Source of the DNA: Tetracentron sinense
Lineage: Eukaryota; Streptophyta; Magnoliopsida; Trochodendrales; Trochodendraceae
Assembly: GCA_015143295.1 (NCBI GenBank)
Contig: CM026571.1
Span: 6,653,501-6,717,500 of the forward strand
DNA: 64,000 bases
Direction of reading: 5' to 3'
Shown piece after piece: positions 47,956-61,090 of the stretch. The position numbers were made by a program, and so were the translations under genes. How positions within the stretch are numbered: the stretch's first letter is position 1; each line of letters opens with the position of its first letter. The notes beneath the pieces were generated by a model, which made no database searches, was not told the origin of the DNA, and worked only from the letters and a program-made list of their open reading frames with translations.

Positions 47956-48147
47956 TAGGGCTCTCAATGGGTCGGGCCAAATTGGGCTTAAACTGAGTCT
48001 ATTATAAATAGGCTTGATATATATAGGCCCAAACCCTATCCCTTTTTTATTGGGGACGAGCCAAATCGGGCTTGATTATTAATAGGACCAGTCAGCGGAC
48101 CGGCCTATTTCTACTCAATAAATATATGATAATATATTTATATAATA
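47956..48147. mobile_element. left part of a third hAT-like word-repeat element
   Basis: Starts TAGGGCTCTCAATGGGTCGG, close to the TAGGGCTGTCAA terminus at 3899, and is filled with GGGC/GGGCTTG/AGGCCCAAA words. The right end is missing: the sequence runs directly into the Helitron's 5' end, and no matching half follows the Helitron's 3' end at 61132. Confidence 0.5.
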
Positions 48148-50224
48148 TCTATCTATCTATACTACTACTATAAAATACAGTTAGTATGTTTCTGTAGAAC
48201 CCCGGAATCCGAGTTCACTGTGCTATGAACAGTGTTAGTGAATAGTGTCATTGTATGGTATGTGTAAAGGCCTAAAGCCTTCCATCATGTTCTTGGTAGT
48301 ATAGTGAGTCAAGTGAGGGTTTTAGATGCATGTGTTGAGTCTCAAAAGAAGAGTATAAATATACTCAAAGTGGATAAAAGCAAGGGTATATAAAATACCC
48401 TGAGTGCTTAAAGGGTTGTAAGTGAATAGTGTGTGAATAGTGCTGTGAATAGTGCAGTAAACAGTGTTTGTGAGGTCCAAGGTTCCCTAAGTTCTTATGA
48501 ATGATATGAGGAGTTTATCATAGGTTTTATGGTGTGTGGGGGTACTAAAGAACCACCCTTGATGTTTATGAGTGTTAAAATAAAAAATGGAAAGGTTCTT
48601 AGTGTTAAAAGAAGAGGGATGCCTAAACATATCCTCAATTTTAGAGAGCTCTAAAATTCTCACCGCTGATCGGAATCGAGTGATTCTTGAATTTTTGAAA
48701 ATGAATTGAAACTCTCTTCGATGTTTATGTTTATTACTTTTCAGATTAGGAGTAGAAGTTAAGCCAAATGTCAGATTTTCGCAAACTAGTCAACTGCAAA
48801 TTTTGGTCTGCTAACAGTCATCCCAGGACCAGTCCACTTGTGGGCCCATTTAGACCATTAAAACCTTAGAATTAGGAGTTTTGTAAAACATGGAAGTTGT
48901 TCCTCTTTGAATGATGAATCCAACGCAAGCTGAATCGTCAAAATCGGATAAGCGAGTCAAAAGTTATAGTCAAAATACAAAAGCGGGAAAAACTGCCCAG
49001 GCAGAGTTCAATTTCGGCGACGAAGTGTACTGGGGGGTTAATTTCGTCGACGAATTCAGCCCAGAAATGGCCAAAAACGTCCTGAAACTTGCCCAGACCT
49101 TCAACCGACCTTGGGAGATATTTTTGAGATATTTTTCAAATGATATTTTGGGTTTTTGGCAACCTTTAGACTATAAATAGAGGAGATTTCGTGGGTATGG
49201 ATTTACCCAAACCTAAAGCATAGATTTTGGGGATTTTTGGAAGAGAAGAAGAAGAAGAAAGCTGAGATTTTCTTGGGTGTTCTTGGATTTGTGTTTGACA
49301 TCAATGGAAGAGTTCTTCTTGCCTTCTTGGTGTTCGAACACCTAGGTTTCGATTTCCAAAGTGACTCATCAAGTTGGATTTCTCTGAGGTTAGTTCTTGG
49401 TTATGGTCAAAGAGCAAAAGTGAAGCTTTGTTCTTATTTTCCAGATTTCCATAAGTTTCTCAAAACTTGGATCTTGATTCCATAAACTTTTTAAAATTTT
49501 TCTCTTGCTTCTACGGAGTATTCTAAAGCGAGTAAACCGTAGGGAACCGGTTTGGCAATGTAGAACAATCTATTAACTAGCTATGTTATGATTCATTCAT
49601 GCTTAGTATTAGTAAACCATGATTTTGGATGCAAAATTGTAGAAAGCTAAGCTTTAACTTTGTATGTATATATTATTATATATATACTATTAGCATGATT
49701 GAAATGACAGTGGGTATTGATGTATGTTTTTTAAAAAAAGGACTAAGGCATATAGTCTTATATGCGTATGCTATTGAAGAAATGAAATGGAATTGGGAGT
49801 TTTACTATACTTAATGAGTCAACCTTGCTTACCCTATTGATCACAAATGATGTATATTATCACCATATTTTTATGATGAGTTTTGAATTAAGCATAAATA
49901 TTAAAAGAATGGTTTTACCATAAAGTAAGCTTAAAATTATGATTTTTACAAAATAGGCTAAGTAGCCCATGTATATGCCATAATCACTCTATGAATGAAA
50001 TCCCATGATCTATTTCAATGTTTTCAATATTCACTACGAAGAATGATGCTCATAAGGTGACTCAATGTTTACAAGCTTCCGCAAATATTACCATGCTCAC
50101 ACTTACTCCCATTAATGTGATTCTATATTTAAACTCTTTCTAAGGATACCATGATGCTATTAAGGTTTATATAAACATGTGTTGATATTTACAAACTTTC
50201 TAAGGCTATAATGATGCTCACAAG

Positions 50225-51185
50225 TGTTGTAATCTGTATGCTAAAAGGCAGAGTTTACCGATCACCAATTCGTATGTAGCAGTAGACCCGTAGATAAGAA
50301 TTCCAGAATCTGTATGTTTGAGAACAGCAACAAAAAATCTGTAGATCACCAGCAACTCGTCAGTAGAGAAGATCGAGGCACGTGTTATGACACACTGACC
50401 TTAAGGTGAAATCCGCCCCTACAGGTTCTTCTCAACCTGTGATGCTCGTAGGATAAATGCGGGCACCCCCAGGATACAACGATCTATTCCAGAGATAAGG
50501 GAGCACTCTCCTTTCTCTGGTCACAGCGAACTCAACCGTAAAAGAAAATTCGGAAGATCACAAAAGAAAGCTTTTTGAGAGAACTCTGAAATTCGTGTTT
50601 TTTTTTGTTGTGTATTGTTTACAGAAACTAATACACTTATATAGAATTTCTAAAAACCAAAAGGAAAATCTTTTAGATCTGAAACCGAAATAGGAAATTA
50701 AATTCTTTAATACTTTATAACAGTAATAAAACGGTAATAAAACGGTAACTTTTAGTAACCCAAAAGCCAAGGAGAAGTAAGATAAAAAACAAAAAATAAA
50801 AAACCATTCAAGACCCCACGCGCGCGGCCCAGCCCAGCCCAGCCCGGCTCGGCTCGGCCGGCCGCGCGTGTGTGTGTGTGTCTTTGATGTTTGCGCACCG
50901 GCGCGACCCGCAACGCGTCGCGCATGAAGGGTTTCCGGCCCGGCTCGCCAAATTCCCATTGAAACCACTTTGGCCTCCCTTTGGGCCTCACACATGCGCG
51001 AGGGCTTAGCCCACTCCTTTATTATTACCCAAGTATGAAAGTGTTAGAGTTTATAAACTCTTTCACAACTTTCTCTCTTTCCGATGTGGGACTAAAAACA
51101 CAAGGCAAAATTAAGTTTTACATTTTTTACACAACACACCCACAACACCAACAACACCAAAGAACCTCACACACAAAATACAACA
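50225..51185 (-). repeat. Copia 3' LTR
   Basis: 961 bp, matching the other LTR except for six substitutions I counted and a length difference in a GC/GT-rich block at about 50818-50882. Transcription runs on the - strand; TTTATAAA near 51049 within the palindrome GAGTTTATAAACTC is the likely core promoter sequence. Confidence 0.95.
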
Positions 51186-51767
51186 ATCCCCCACATAAAA
51201 CATAATTTTGAATCATTTAAGAAAGTGGAGAAAAAGAGAAGCGAAGTTACCGTGATTAAGACAAGGTGTCTTTTGGACTTGAACCTTGACTTAGTGTTAA
51301 TATATTAAATCGACGAAGAGATTGGTGAACTGAGTCTTGAACCAAGCTCTTTGGTTCATAGATTAATAATATATTACACGCACAATAACACAAAATAAAA
51401 AACATTTTACAGTTGAGTTCTAACGGTTGTGCACGTTATCGGCCATGTGCAATATCCCGGTTTTCATGAGCGCTCTAGAGAATCAGCCTCAATTCTCATA
51501 GGAAGCGGCCCCACTTCCACACTCATATAGGTACCTCTATCAAGAATGTCTTGTAACATAACATCCCACTGAAAATCAGCTATAGAAGGCATTAAGAGTC
51601 AAAGACTCATCCTCATCTCGTTACAATTAGCACTACTACACCATAGGGATGAGAGAGGAGAATTCTCCATATTAGTGCTCTCACACAATCACTCAACAAC
51701 TTGTTTTCCCTTTGAACCTAGTTCATGGGATCTCCAATCAAGTAGGTTGGGTTACTGTTGTAGGTGA

Positions 51768-54700
51768 TTATTTATCAATAGGCTTTAGCCCCATCCCCCT
51801 CGATGTACAGATTACTAGCTCTCTAGCTAGCCCTTTGGTCAACGGATCCGCCAAATTTTCTTTTGACCTTACAAAATCAAGTGCAATAATTCCGTTATTT
51901 AGTAACTCTTTAACTGAATTATGCCTTCGACGAATATGTCGGGATTTCCCATTGTAGGATACATTCTTAGCTCTAGCTATAGCAGCTTGGCTATCACAAT
52001 GTATAAGAATCGCAGGCATTGGTTTTCTCCAAAGTGGTATATCAACCAACAATGTTCTCAACCATTCTGCTTCCTCACCAGCTTTGTCCAAAGCTATAAA
52101 TTCCGATTCCATAGTAGATCGGGCTATGCAGGTCTGTTTTGTAGACTTCCATGACACTGCACCTCCTCCAAGAGTGAATACATATCCACTCGTAGATTTA
52201 GATTCATCTGAATCTGAAATCCAATTTGCATCACTGTATCCTTCTAATACAGCGGGATACCTTTTATAATTTAGACCATAATCTAATGTGTGTCTCAGAT
52301 ATCTCAATACTCTGATCAAAGCATCCCAATGAGTTTGACTTGGGTTACAAGTATATCTACTAAGTCTCCCTACAGCATAAGCTATATCTGGTCTTGTACA
52401 GTTCATTATGTACATGAGACTACCTATTACCCTTGAGTATTCTAGTTGAGATACACCCTCTCCTGTATGTTTTTTCAACATACAATTATGATCAAAAGGT
52501 GTTTTAACAGGTTTACACTCATATTGCTCAAATTTCTTCAACACCTTTTCAATATAGTGAGACTGAGATAAAGTTATCCCTTCAAAATTTTTTAGAATTT
52601 TAATTCCAAGAATTACATCTGCTGTTCCTAAATCTTTCATGTCAAAATTCTTGTTTAAGAATTTCTTAGTGCTAATTATGATTTCTTTATTCGTTCCTAT
52701 AATTAGCATATCATCTACATATAAACAGATGATTACACAATCTCTGCCAAAAGATTTAGAGTACAAACACTTGTCTGCTTCATTTATTTTAAAGCCATTT
52801 GATATTAACACATTATCAAATTTTTGGTGCCATTGTTTAGGTGCTTGTTTAAGACCATAAAGAGATTTTTTCAATCTACAAACTTTATGTTCTAGACCTT
52901 GAATTACAAACCCCTCAGGTTGATCCATGTAGATTTCTTCTTCAAGATCTCCATTTAGAAATGCAGTCTTAACATCCATCTGATGTATTTCAAGGTTAAA
53001 AATACATGCAAGTGACATCAATACTCGAATGGAAGTAATTTTAGTTACTGGTGAGTAAGTATCAAAGAAATCTATTCCTTCTTTTTGTCTAAAACCCTTA
53101 GCAACTAACCGGGCTTTAAATTTATCTATGGATCCATCAGTTTTTAGCTTTCTTTTAAATATCCATTTACATCCAATTGTTTTACTTCCAGGAGGAAGAT
53201 CTACTAATTCCCATGTTTTATTAGCCATAATGGAGTCCATTTCAGCATTAACAGCTTCTTTCCAATATGATGCTTCATGAGAAGACATAGCCTCTCTAAA
53301 GGAATTAGGATCATTTTCTAATAAAAAAGTAATAAAGTCAGGACCAAAGTTTATGTCCTTCCTTGCTCTTTTACTTTTTCTGAGTTCTAATTCTTCTAAA
53401 GAATTATTAGAAATACGTACAGGTTCTATTGAATTTTCTAAAGGTACAAATTGATTTATTGTTGATGAACTAGTTGATAACAAAGGATCTCTACCTTTAG
53501 AGTTTTCCTTAAAAGGAAAACAGTTCTCAAAGAACTCTGCATCTCTAGACTCAATAATTGAGTTTGAATCTACTCCATTATTTTCTGATTTAATTATTAG
53601 AAATCTGTAAGCACTACTATTTTGAGAATAGCCTAAAAATACACAGTCAACAGTTTTAGGACCTATTCTAGTTCTCTTTGGGGTAGGTAAAGCAACCTTT
53701 GCTAAACACCCCCACACTCTGAGATATTTAAAGGATGGACGCCTTTTATGCCATAACTCATAAGGAGTTTTATCACAATTTTTATGAGGTATTTTATTTA
53801 AAATGTAACAAGCAGAGAGAATTGCTTCCCCCCACAAATTATAAGGTAAACCAGAACTAATAAGCATGGCATTCATCATTTCTTTTAAAGTCCTATTTTT
53901 TCTTTCAGCTATTCCATTAGACTGAGGAGAATATGGAGCTGTAGTTTGGTGTATTATTCCATTGTTTTCACAAAATTCAGAAAATAAGTGTGAATCATAT
54001 TCACCACCCCTGTCGGATCTTAGAATTTTAACAGATTTTCCTATCTGTTTTTCTACTTCTAATTTCCATATTTTAAATTTTTCTAGAGCTTCATCTTTGC
54101 TTTTTAATAAATAAACATAACAAAATCTACTATAGTCATCAATGAATGTTATGAAATATTTTTTACCACCTCTAGTGACTGTAGATTTTAAATCACATAA
54201 GTCACTATGAATTAATCCTAGATGTTCAGAATTTCTTTCTATAGATTTAAATGGTTTCTTAGAAAATTTAGATTCTACACAAATTTCACATTTTTGTTCA
54301 TGGGCGGTAGATATTTTAGGAATTAATCCTAATAGCATCAACTTGTTTATAGATTTAACATTTATATGTCCTAATCTATCATGACACACATTAAGAGAGT
54401 CAATCAAATAAGCAGAAGAAGTAGATGTCTTATTCATTTTCTCAACGATTACATTCAGCTTAAAAAGACCTTCATTAGCATAACCCTTCCCAACAAAAAT
54501 TCCATTTTTTGTAAGTACAAATTTATTTGCTTCAAACACCAACTTAAATCCCTTATTGCTCAAGAGAGAACCAGAGACTAAATTTTTCCTTATATCTGGA
54601 ACATGAAGGACTTCCTTCAGATTAAGGATTTTCCCAGAAGTGAATTTCAAGTTCACTGATCCTTTTCCTGCAATTGCTGAAGTTGAAGAATTACCCATAA

Positions 54701-55700
54701 AGAGTTTTTCTTCATTTCCTACTATTTCATAGGAGGAAAAAGCATTCCTGTCACCACAGATATGCTTAGTGGCCCCTGTGTCCACCCACCAGTCCTTCAT
54801 ATTGTCCACAAAATTAACTTCAGATATTACTGCAGAAAAATTCTCCGTCTCTGCAACATTGGCTTGAGCAGATCTTGGATTTTTCTTGTCAGGATGACCA
54901 AATTTTCGGAATCTACAGCTCCTTGCATGATGTCCCGGCTTCCCACAAATAAAACAATCCCCTGTTGTTTTCTTAAAAACCGGTTTTTGGAATTTGGTTT
55001 TCTCACTTCGCTTCTTGTGAAAATCAGATTTACCCTTTGCTTTATTATCATATTTTTTCTTTGACATCCCTTCAATTAAATTCGCCTTTGAATTTAATTC
55101 TGCAATTTTTTCTTTGTTCTCTAAAATTCTGTTGTTTTCCTCTATCCGGAGGCGAACAATAAGGTCTTCGAGTGTCATCTCTTTCCTTTTATGTTTTAAC
55201 AAATTTTTGAATTCCTTCCACGAGGGAGGCAATTTTTCTATCACTGCAGCTACTTGAAAACCATCACTAATGGTCATACCTTCTTCCAGAATCTCATGTA
55301 CAATGATCTGTAAATCATGTACTTGAGATATAACAGATTTATCATCCACCATTTTGTAGTCAAAGTACCTACCAACTACAAATTTTTTAGTTCCTGCATC
55401 TTCTGTTATGTACTTTTTCTCTAGCATTTCCCATAGATCTTTAGCAGTTTTCACCTTACAGTACACATCATAAATAGGAGGAATTAAGCCATTAAGTATG
55501 TAATTCCTACACATGTAATCTGCATGATCCCATTTATCCTTAACCAGTGTTCTAGCAGGTTCTAATTCATTCTCATAAGATTTTGGATCAGTAATAACAT
55601 ATGCAACATTCAGGGTGTTAAGGTAGAACATCATCTTTTGTTGCCATCTTTTGAAATTGTTTCCATCAAAAGAAATTGGTTTTTCAGAGTTGGACATCAT
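51768..55700 (-). CDS. Copia gag-pol polyprotein
   Basis: One unbroken 1310-residue ORF encoding everything needed for reverse transcription and integration. Order of domains: capsid-like gag (1 to about 230); zinc knuckle [14 protein letters not shown] near 249-262 (C-x2-C-x4-H-x4-C); aspartic protease with [10 protein letters not shown] near 304-313; integrase with its zinc-binding part ([14 protein letters not shown]) and catalytic core (IHSDLCD near 495, SDRGGEY near 562, GIAERKNRT near 597, a D-D35E spacing); reverse transcriptase ([33 protein letters not shown] near 996); RNase H ([20 protein letters not shown] near 1155, [10 protein letters not shown]). The order protease-integrase-RT-RNase H defines Copia. 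The length matches intact plant family members and I see no missing catalytic residue. The first of two adjacent Met codons is taken as start; the lineage within Copia was not assigned. Confidence 0.97.
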   Translation of the reverse strand: MMSNSEKPISFDGNNFKRWQQKMMFYLNTLNVAYVITDPKSYENELEPARTLVKDKWDHADYMCRNYILNGLIPPIYDVYCKVKTAKDLWEMLEKKYITEDAGTKKFVVGRYFDYKMVDDKSVISQVHDLQIIVHEILEEGMTISDGFQVAAVIEKLPPSWKEFKNLLKHKRKEMTLEDLIVRLRIEENNRILENKEKIAELNSKANLIEGMSKKKYDNKAKGKSDFHKKRSEKTKFQKPVFKKTTGDCFICGKPGHHARSCRFRKFGHPDKKNPRSAQANVAETENFSAVISEVNFVDNMKDWWVDTGATKHICGDRNAFSSYEIVGNEEKLFMGNSSTSAIAGKGSVNLKFTSGKILNLKEVLHVPDIRKNLVSGSLLSNKGFKLVFEANKFVLTKNGIFVGKGYANEGLFKLNVIVEKMNKTSTSSAYLIDSLNVCHDRLGHINVKSINKLMLLGLIPKISTAHEQKCEICVESKFSKKPFKSIERNSEHLGLIHSDLCDLKSTVTRGGKKYFITFIDDYSRFCYVYLLKSKDEALEKFKIWKLEVEKQIGKSVKILRSDRGGEYDSHLFSEFCENNGIIHQTTAPYSPQSNGIAERKNRTLKEMMNAMLISSGLPYNLWGEAILSACYILNKIPHKNCDKTPYELWHKRRPSFKYLRVWGCLAKVALPTPKRTRIGPKTVDCVFLGYSQNSSAYRFLIIKSENNGVDSNSIIESRDAEFFENCFPFKENSKGRDPLLSTSSSTINQFVPLENSIEPVRISNNSLEELELRKSKRARKDINFGPDFITFLLENDPNSFREAMSSHEASYWKEAVNAEMDSIMANKTWELVDLPPGSKTIGCKWIFKRKLKTDGSIDKFKARLVAKGFRQKEGIDFFDTYSPVTKITSIRVLMSLACIFNLEIHQMDVKTAFLNGDLEEEIYMDQPEGFVIQGLEHKVCRLKKSLYGLKQAPKQWHQKFDNVLISNGFKINEADKCLYSKSFGRDCVIICLYVDDMLIIGTNKEIIISTKKFLNKNFDMKDLGTADVILGIKILKNFEGITLSQSHYIEKVLKKFEQYECKPVKTPFDHNCMLKKHTGEGVSQLEYSRVIGSLMYIMNCTRPDIAYAVGRLSRYTCNPSQTHWDALIRVLRYLRHTLDYGLNYKRYPAVLEGYSDANWISDSDESKSTSGYVFTLGGGAVSWKSTKQTCIARSTMESEFIALDKAGEEAEWLRTLLVDIPLWRKPMPAILIHCDSQAAIARAKNVSYNGKSRHIRRRHNSVKELLNNGIIALDFVRSKENLADPLTKGLARELVICTSRGMGLKPIDK

Positions 55701-55745
55701 GCTAGCGTACAGATAATTTGAATAGAAAAGATTAAACCTTAAGAT

Positions 55746-56699
55746 TGTTGTAATCTGTATGCTAAAAGGTAGAGTTTACCGATCACCAATTCGTATGTAG
55801 CAGTAGACCCGTAGACAAGAATTCCAGAATCTATATGTTTGAGAACAGCAACAAAAAATCTGTAGATCACCAGCAACTCGTCAGTAGAGAAGATCGAGGC
55901 ACATGTTATGACACGCTGACCTTAAGGTGAAATCCGCCCCTACAGGTTCTTCTCAACCTGTGATGCTCGTAGGATAAATGCGGGCACCCCCAGGATACAA
56001 CGATCTATTCCAGAGATAAGGGAGCACTCTCCTTTCTCTGGTCACAGCGAACTCAACCGTAAAAGAAAATTCGGAAGATCACAAAAGAAAGCTTTTTGAG
56101 AGAACTCTGAAATTCGTGTTTTTTTTTGTTGTGTATTGTTTACAGAAACTAATACACTTATATAGAATTTCTAAAAACCAAAAGGAAAATCTTTTAGATC
56201 TGAAACCGAAATAGGAAATTAAATTCTTTAATACTTTATAACAGTAATAAAACGGTAATAAAACGGTAACTTTTAGTAACCCAAAAGCCAAGGAGAAGTA
56301 AGATAAAAAACAAAAAATAAAAAACCATTCAAGACCCCACGCGCGCGGCCCAGCCCAGCCCGGCCCGGCTCGGCCGGCCGCGCGTGTGTGTGTGTCTTTG
56401 ATGTTTGCGCACCGGCGCGACCCGCAACGCGTCGCGCATGAAGGGTTTCCGGCCCGGCTCGCCAAATTCCCATTGAAACCACTTTGGCCTCCCTTTGGGC
56501 CTCACACATGCGCGAGGGCTTAGCCCACTCCTTTATTATTACCCAAGTATGAAAGTGTTAGAGTTTATAAACTCTTTCACAACTTTCTCTCTTTCCGATG
56601 TGGGACTAAAAACACAAGGCAAAATTAAGTTTTACATTTTTTACACAACACACCCACAACACCAACAACACCAAAGAACCCCACACACAAAATACAACA
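55746..56699 (-). repeat. Copia 5' LTR
   Basis: 954 bp, seven shorter than its partner because of repeat-number differences in the GCCCAGCCC/GGCTC and GT runs near 56340-56395. It supplies the promoter for the - strand polyprotein; the likely core promoter TTTATAAA lies near 56563. Confidence 0.95.
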
Positions 56700-57984
56700 A
56701 CAAGTACTCTATGCACTCTATGATTTTAAGTACTCTAAGGCTTACATGTCTCGTATGTCTCCATGATTTCTCTTAAGTGCGGTTTATCGAAGCATTCATA
56801 AGAATCTCTAAGAACTCATAAGCTACCAAGCTCATAAGCATTGATAAAGCCAAACATCGGGTTGGTAAAGGGTAGGGTATATCCAAGGATATATCATACC
56901 TGGCTCTAAGAAATCAAGGATCTTGGTAGCCCACTTCTATGTATTCGATGAAGGGTATTTACATGCCCGACTCTAAGTCTTTTCACGGGTGCTAAGGTCT
57001 GGCTCTAAGGTAATGTTCATAAGAAATCTCACAAGAAATCAAAGAGGTTGGTAGCCCAGGGTTGTGCGGGTACTAACCTCTGGGTCACAAGAAAATCTCA
57101 TAAGTCTCACAAGAAATCAAGGAGGTTGTTAGCCCAAGTTTGTGCGGGTACTAACCTCTAGCTCATAAGGAACTCATAAGAACCTCACAAGCTCATAAGA
57201 TCTCATAAGTCTCATTAGTAAATGCTCGCAAGCTCATAAGTGCTCTAAGACTTCATGGCTCACAAGAATTCATAAGAACTCTAAGGAACTCAAAGAACTC
57301 ACAAGACTTGATTATCATATGCTCATAAGACTCATATGGTTTTGAATCTCATAGGTTAAAGGCTCATAAGAGACTCGTAAGACTCATAAGATATTGAAAT
57401 ATAGTTTGTGAAAGTACGAATTCAAAGTATGATTTACAGTATGCTTTTCACGAATATGAAATTAATTGTTATATTGTTTTAAACTTCCGCACTCTGATTA
57501 CGCATATGTTTTGATTAACTGTATTCTGTATAACATGTTAATGTTTTATAGTATTGTTAATTAGTAGTCTGTAGACGCTGAGTATTCCATGCTCAGCCGT
57601 ACGTTTATGTCGGCAGGTTTATTTGGGTTTTGTAACCCAGAGCTCCAGGTTGAAAAAGAGTAAGTGGAAGAGGATCCTGCTTGGGGTCATCATATGAAGA
57701 TAAGGGTCTTGACAGGCAACCCTATTATTATTGTTTGAGTGATGAGAGAGAGAGACATGTATATTTAATTAAGTGGGTGTGTCCGCTTTGATTTGTCGCA
57801 CTTGTATGCACTTGGAATACAGCTAAGTTATTAAGAAATTTTTAGGTTTGCCTTTTAGTATACCTTGTATGTTCTTCCAAGACGATATGTACGCCTTATG
57901 TGTCATGACAGGATGGTATGACACGGCGGTCACGTGCCAAAAGTCTCCTAACTCCTAGGGGGGATTTTGGGTCGCGACAGTTTC

Positions 57985-60900
57985 TATAGATGCCACCTAA
58001 TCCTTTCTCATGATGTCAAATAAGACTCCTCTTCATTTGTGAGGCCACATCATCAAATTAAAATCAATTGGTAGAACTCACAATCTCCTCCTTACGCATG
58101 GTCTTAAATTATAGGAGTTCTTTCAATAAATTCCCCCTCTCATTAATCTCACACTCTTTAATGATGATAAAATTTGTAAATGTTCTTTCCTCTTTCTCTC
58201 TTTGAAACTCCTCTATTTAATAAGAAAAACCCTCTAGCTGTTACGAAAGTTATGGAAGGAAGAGAGTGCACTTAATAGGGAACACCATATCTCTCATCTT
58301 CATCTCTACCCTTTAATCACGACATATCTCCTCTGTATCTCTCTACCCTTTAATAATCATCTCTCTCCTCTTTATCTCTCTCCTATGGATGGTAGTGGAG
58401 AGGGTGTGCCCTTAACAAACGAAACTCCTGTTTCGTCTCCTCTAATCTTCATATTGCAAGTAACGGATCCACCAAGTACACTAGAGTATTCTAAGTTTAA
58501 ACCATTAGCCAGCGGTTACATGCAGTTCTTTTTTTATACCGTCTCTTCATCATCTTCGTCAGTTGTCTCTAACGCTTCTAGCTCTCTCCCTAAACATTTC
58601 CTATCTCGGTAATGTTTCCAAATATTCCTCCCCACCTGCCTTTCCTCATCTCATATAAATAGATTCACGTTCTTGAGAAATTGCAATCCGTCGTAGTAGG
58701 GAAAATGCCTACGGAGAAGAAGTTGAAAGCAGGGAATAAATTGTCGAACGAAGGCTCCACCACCGGAGACTACCGAGATGTTACAAGGCAGAGGAATTGC
58801 AGATGAAGATTAAGGAGACCGGTTGCAAGATTGAGTGGTGGGGAATTTCATATGAGAGATATATAAGGCGAGCAGCTCTATAGATCTCAGACCATGCATT
58901 CGAAGATCGATATGCCAGAATATTAATTGTCAGAGAATGTGTGGCTAACTACAAGCACTGTCTGGGATCTAACCTCATAGTTGCTCACTCTATTATGGTT
59001 GAAAGACGACGTACATGGGATCGTGGTTACGTTGCCAACTGCATGGCTCCTGCTCCGTTGCATTGATGAATACAAATGTGGTGTTGTGGTCGTGCAATCT
59101 TGTGGTGAGGCGACCTGCGAGTGGGAAGGATATTATAGTTCCAAGAAAAAGAGAGAGGCTCAATCGTGGTTTCGGGTTGTAGATATTCTTACTCTCTCCC
59201 TCTCTTCCTCATGGTTAAAGAAAAACTATAAATCCTGACCCATATAAACAAACAGTCTCCTGTCTAAAACCCAAATTGAATCATTTAGTTGATTATTGGG
59301 ATCTTCGGGAAAGGCAAGTAGCAAGGGAATGCAGACACAGGATAGCAAACATAGACACAAGATAGCAAATATATAAGTTCCTATTCTTTCTTATCAATTT
59401 ACATTGATGGCTTTTGAGTTTTGTACGTGGGTTATGTTTAGCCAGTCCGAGTTGTGATTCTTAGGTTTCACAAGTTTAGTTGGATTTGGGATCCTGAACT
59501 AGGCAATACAGAAGGGGTTTCCCCATGCTATGTCCTATCATTTTTCTTGAATTTTTTGAGCTTCTGCTATGTGAAGTAAAATTACAATAAGCTGCTACTG
59601 GTTTTTTTTATTTTATTTTGGGTTGATCATGTTTATTTCATCTTGTGGCTACCTTTTTTTTTCTTTTTCATGGTGATCTCAACTTTGGGGTCAATTGGTT
59701 TCATATCTATTATAAAGGTTAGTGGAGGTTTTTTTTTCGGGTTAATGCCTAAGCATTTGAATTAAGCTTGGCTAAGAGGGTGGATACAACCACTACACAC
59801 CCTAGGGATAGAATTCGGAACCCCTGGGGGAGGTACGCTTAGGACCCGTTTGGCATCACTCCTAAGGAACAATTCTCTATTTCTTGGAAATAGAAACACT
59901 TAAAATGACTCTTTTTCCTTAATTTTCTTTACTAGGAAGAAGTAGAATGGTGGTCATAGTATCTTTAAGGCATAGGCTTTTTCTGTTACTAAACATAAGA
60001 TACTGTTTTTAGTAAACTCCCTTAGACTTTATCAATACCAGCCCCACCCATTTGGACTATTGTATTCTCAAATCCTTATATTACAACTCACAAAAAAAAA
60101 AAAATTGTATTGCATGTATGCTAGACGTTGGATTTTCTTTAGATTGATAATTTCTTTTTCTCCTTCTCCATTAGTTCAATGTACATACATGCAACATAGC
60201 AAAAACACAAGCTCACATGCTTGCATGTTAATGTGTTATTGAATGTTAGTAGTAAGGTCGCATGCTCATGTGGATACAATGAAAGTGAGACAACGGGAGT
60301 CCTTCAACCTATTCCAACTTTGTAAATGACACATTTTTTAATTGATTATCCACTTAATAACAATCCTTAATTAAAATTATTGTTTTTTAAAATTAAAATA
60401 ATAAGACCTCTACTATTTATTACCATTTACGTATTTTCAGTTGGAGTAAAATAGACGAAGAGTGGTGCGAATATTTATCTCTTCAACTGCAAGCAAGGAG
60501 ATAAGGATCCTTATACCTAAAAAAAATAAGATTTGTGCTTCAAATCCTTTACTCATTCATAGTACAAAATGTTTTAAAATTTATCTATTCGATTTATTTT
60601 GTCTACTTTTTTTATATTGTTGTTTTATATTACTTTCTATGCAGATTGTGTTATGCATGTCCATGTTAATGATCAATTTTTAAATTATTTTATTTCTAAT
60701 TTTTTTTAATCATTTCTATTGGGATGTCTGAAGATTGTGGTTAGATATAACATAAAACCACGTTATAAGAAATCACTATTAGCAAATCTAAAGGTTTCTT
60801 TTACTGTGGCGTATTATTTCAAAATGAGCGAAGCTAGCTATGGTACTTTATTTTTTTTAATGGTGGTGAGAATCGAAATTGAGACTTCTATTTGTTTTCC

Positions 60901-61090
60901 AAATTAAATTAAATTTTTAGATTCTCAAAAATTTAATTAATTAATTTTTTATTTCCAACTTCTCTATAGTTTGTCGTAGGTTGGTCACTTAGTTTAATAA
61001 ATTTGTTGCATATATCTATATTGTCTTTATATTTTTCATGTTGGAATTATTATATAATAAAGTATAATTTATAATATTTTTTAAATATTC
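57985..61090. other. passenger region of the Helitron
   Basis: About 3.1 kb of Helitron interior. ORFs at 58385-58612 and 58981-59238 show no recognisable domain, and a short ATG frame at 58705 (MPTEKKLKAGNKLSNEGS) stops after about 30 codons. Pyrimidine-rich tracts near 58300-58390 resemble plant leaders. Helitrons often carry gene fragments, so one may be present, but none can be named. Confidence 0.4.

Larger units (their letters stand above)
50225..56699 (-). mobile_element. intact Ty1/Copia LTR retrotransposon
   Basis: A complete element of 6475 bp with LTRs at 50225-51185 and 55746-56699 and a perfect 5-bp target duplication ACAAG at 50220-50224 and 56700-56704. The ends are TGTTGTA..TACAACA. 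The polypurine tract GTGGGGGAT abuts the 3' LTR (51186-51194 on the - strand). The leader between the 5' LTR and the gag ATG is only about 45 nt and does not show the usual initiator-Met primer site. It inserted inside the Ty3/Gypsy LTR. An intact polyprotein and near-identical LTRs mark it as recent. Confidence 0.97.
48193..57979 (+). mobile_element. apparent solo LTR of a Ty3/Gypsy element (split by the Copia insertion)
   Basis: Begins TGTAGAACCCCGGAATCC and ends TTTTGGGTCGCGACA, the TG..CA ends typical of long LTRs of plant chromoviruses (Del/Tekay type). A perfect 5-bp target duplication GTTTC lies at 48188-48192 and 57980-57984. Removing the Copia insertion leaves about 3.3 kb with no gag-pol, primer-binding site or polypurine tract, so it is probably a solo LTR. 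A core promoter CTATAAATAG lies at 49171-49180. Repeated CTCATAAGA-type words fill the 3' part (56800-57400). The strand follows the TATA box and TG..CA orientation. Confidence 0.75.

Noticed and set aside
50558-50995. ORFs repeated in both Copia LTRs
   Set aside because: Located entirely in the LTR; long only because of the GC tract.
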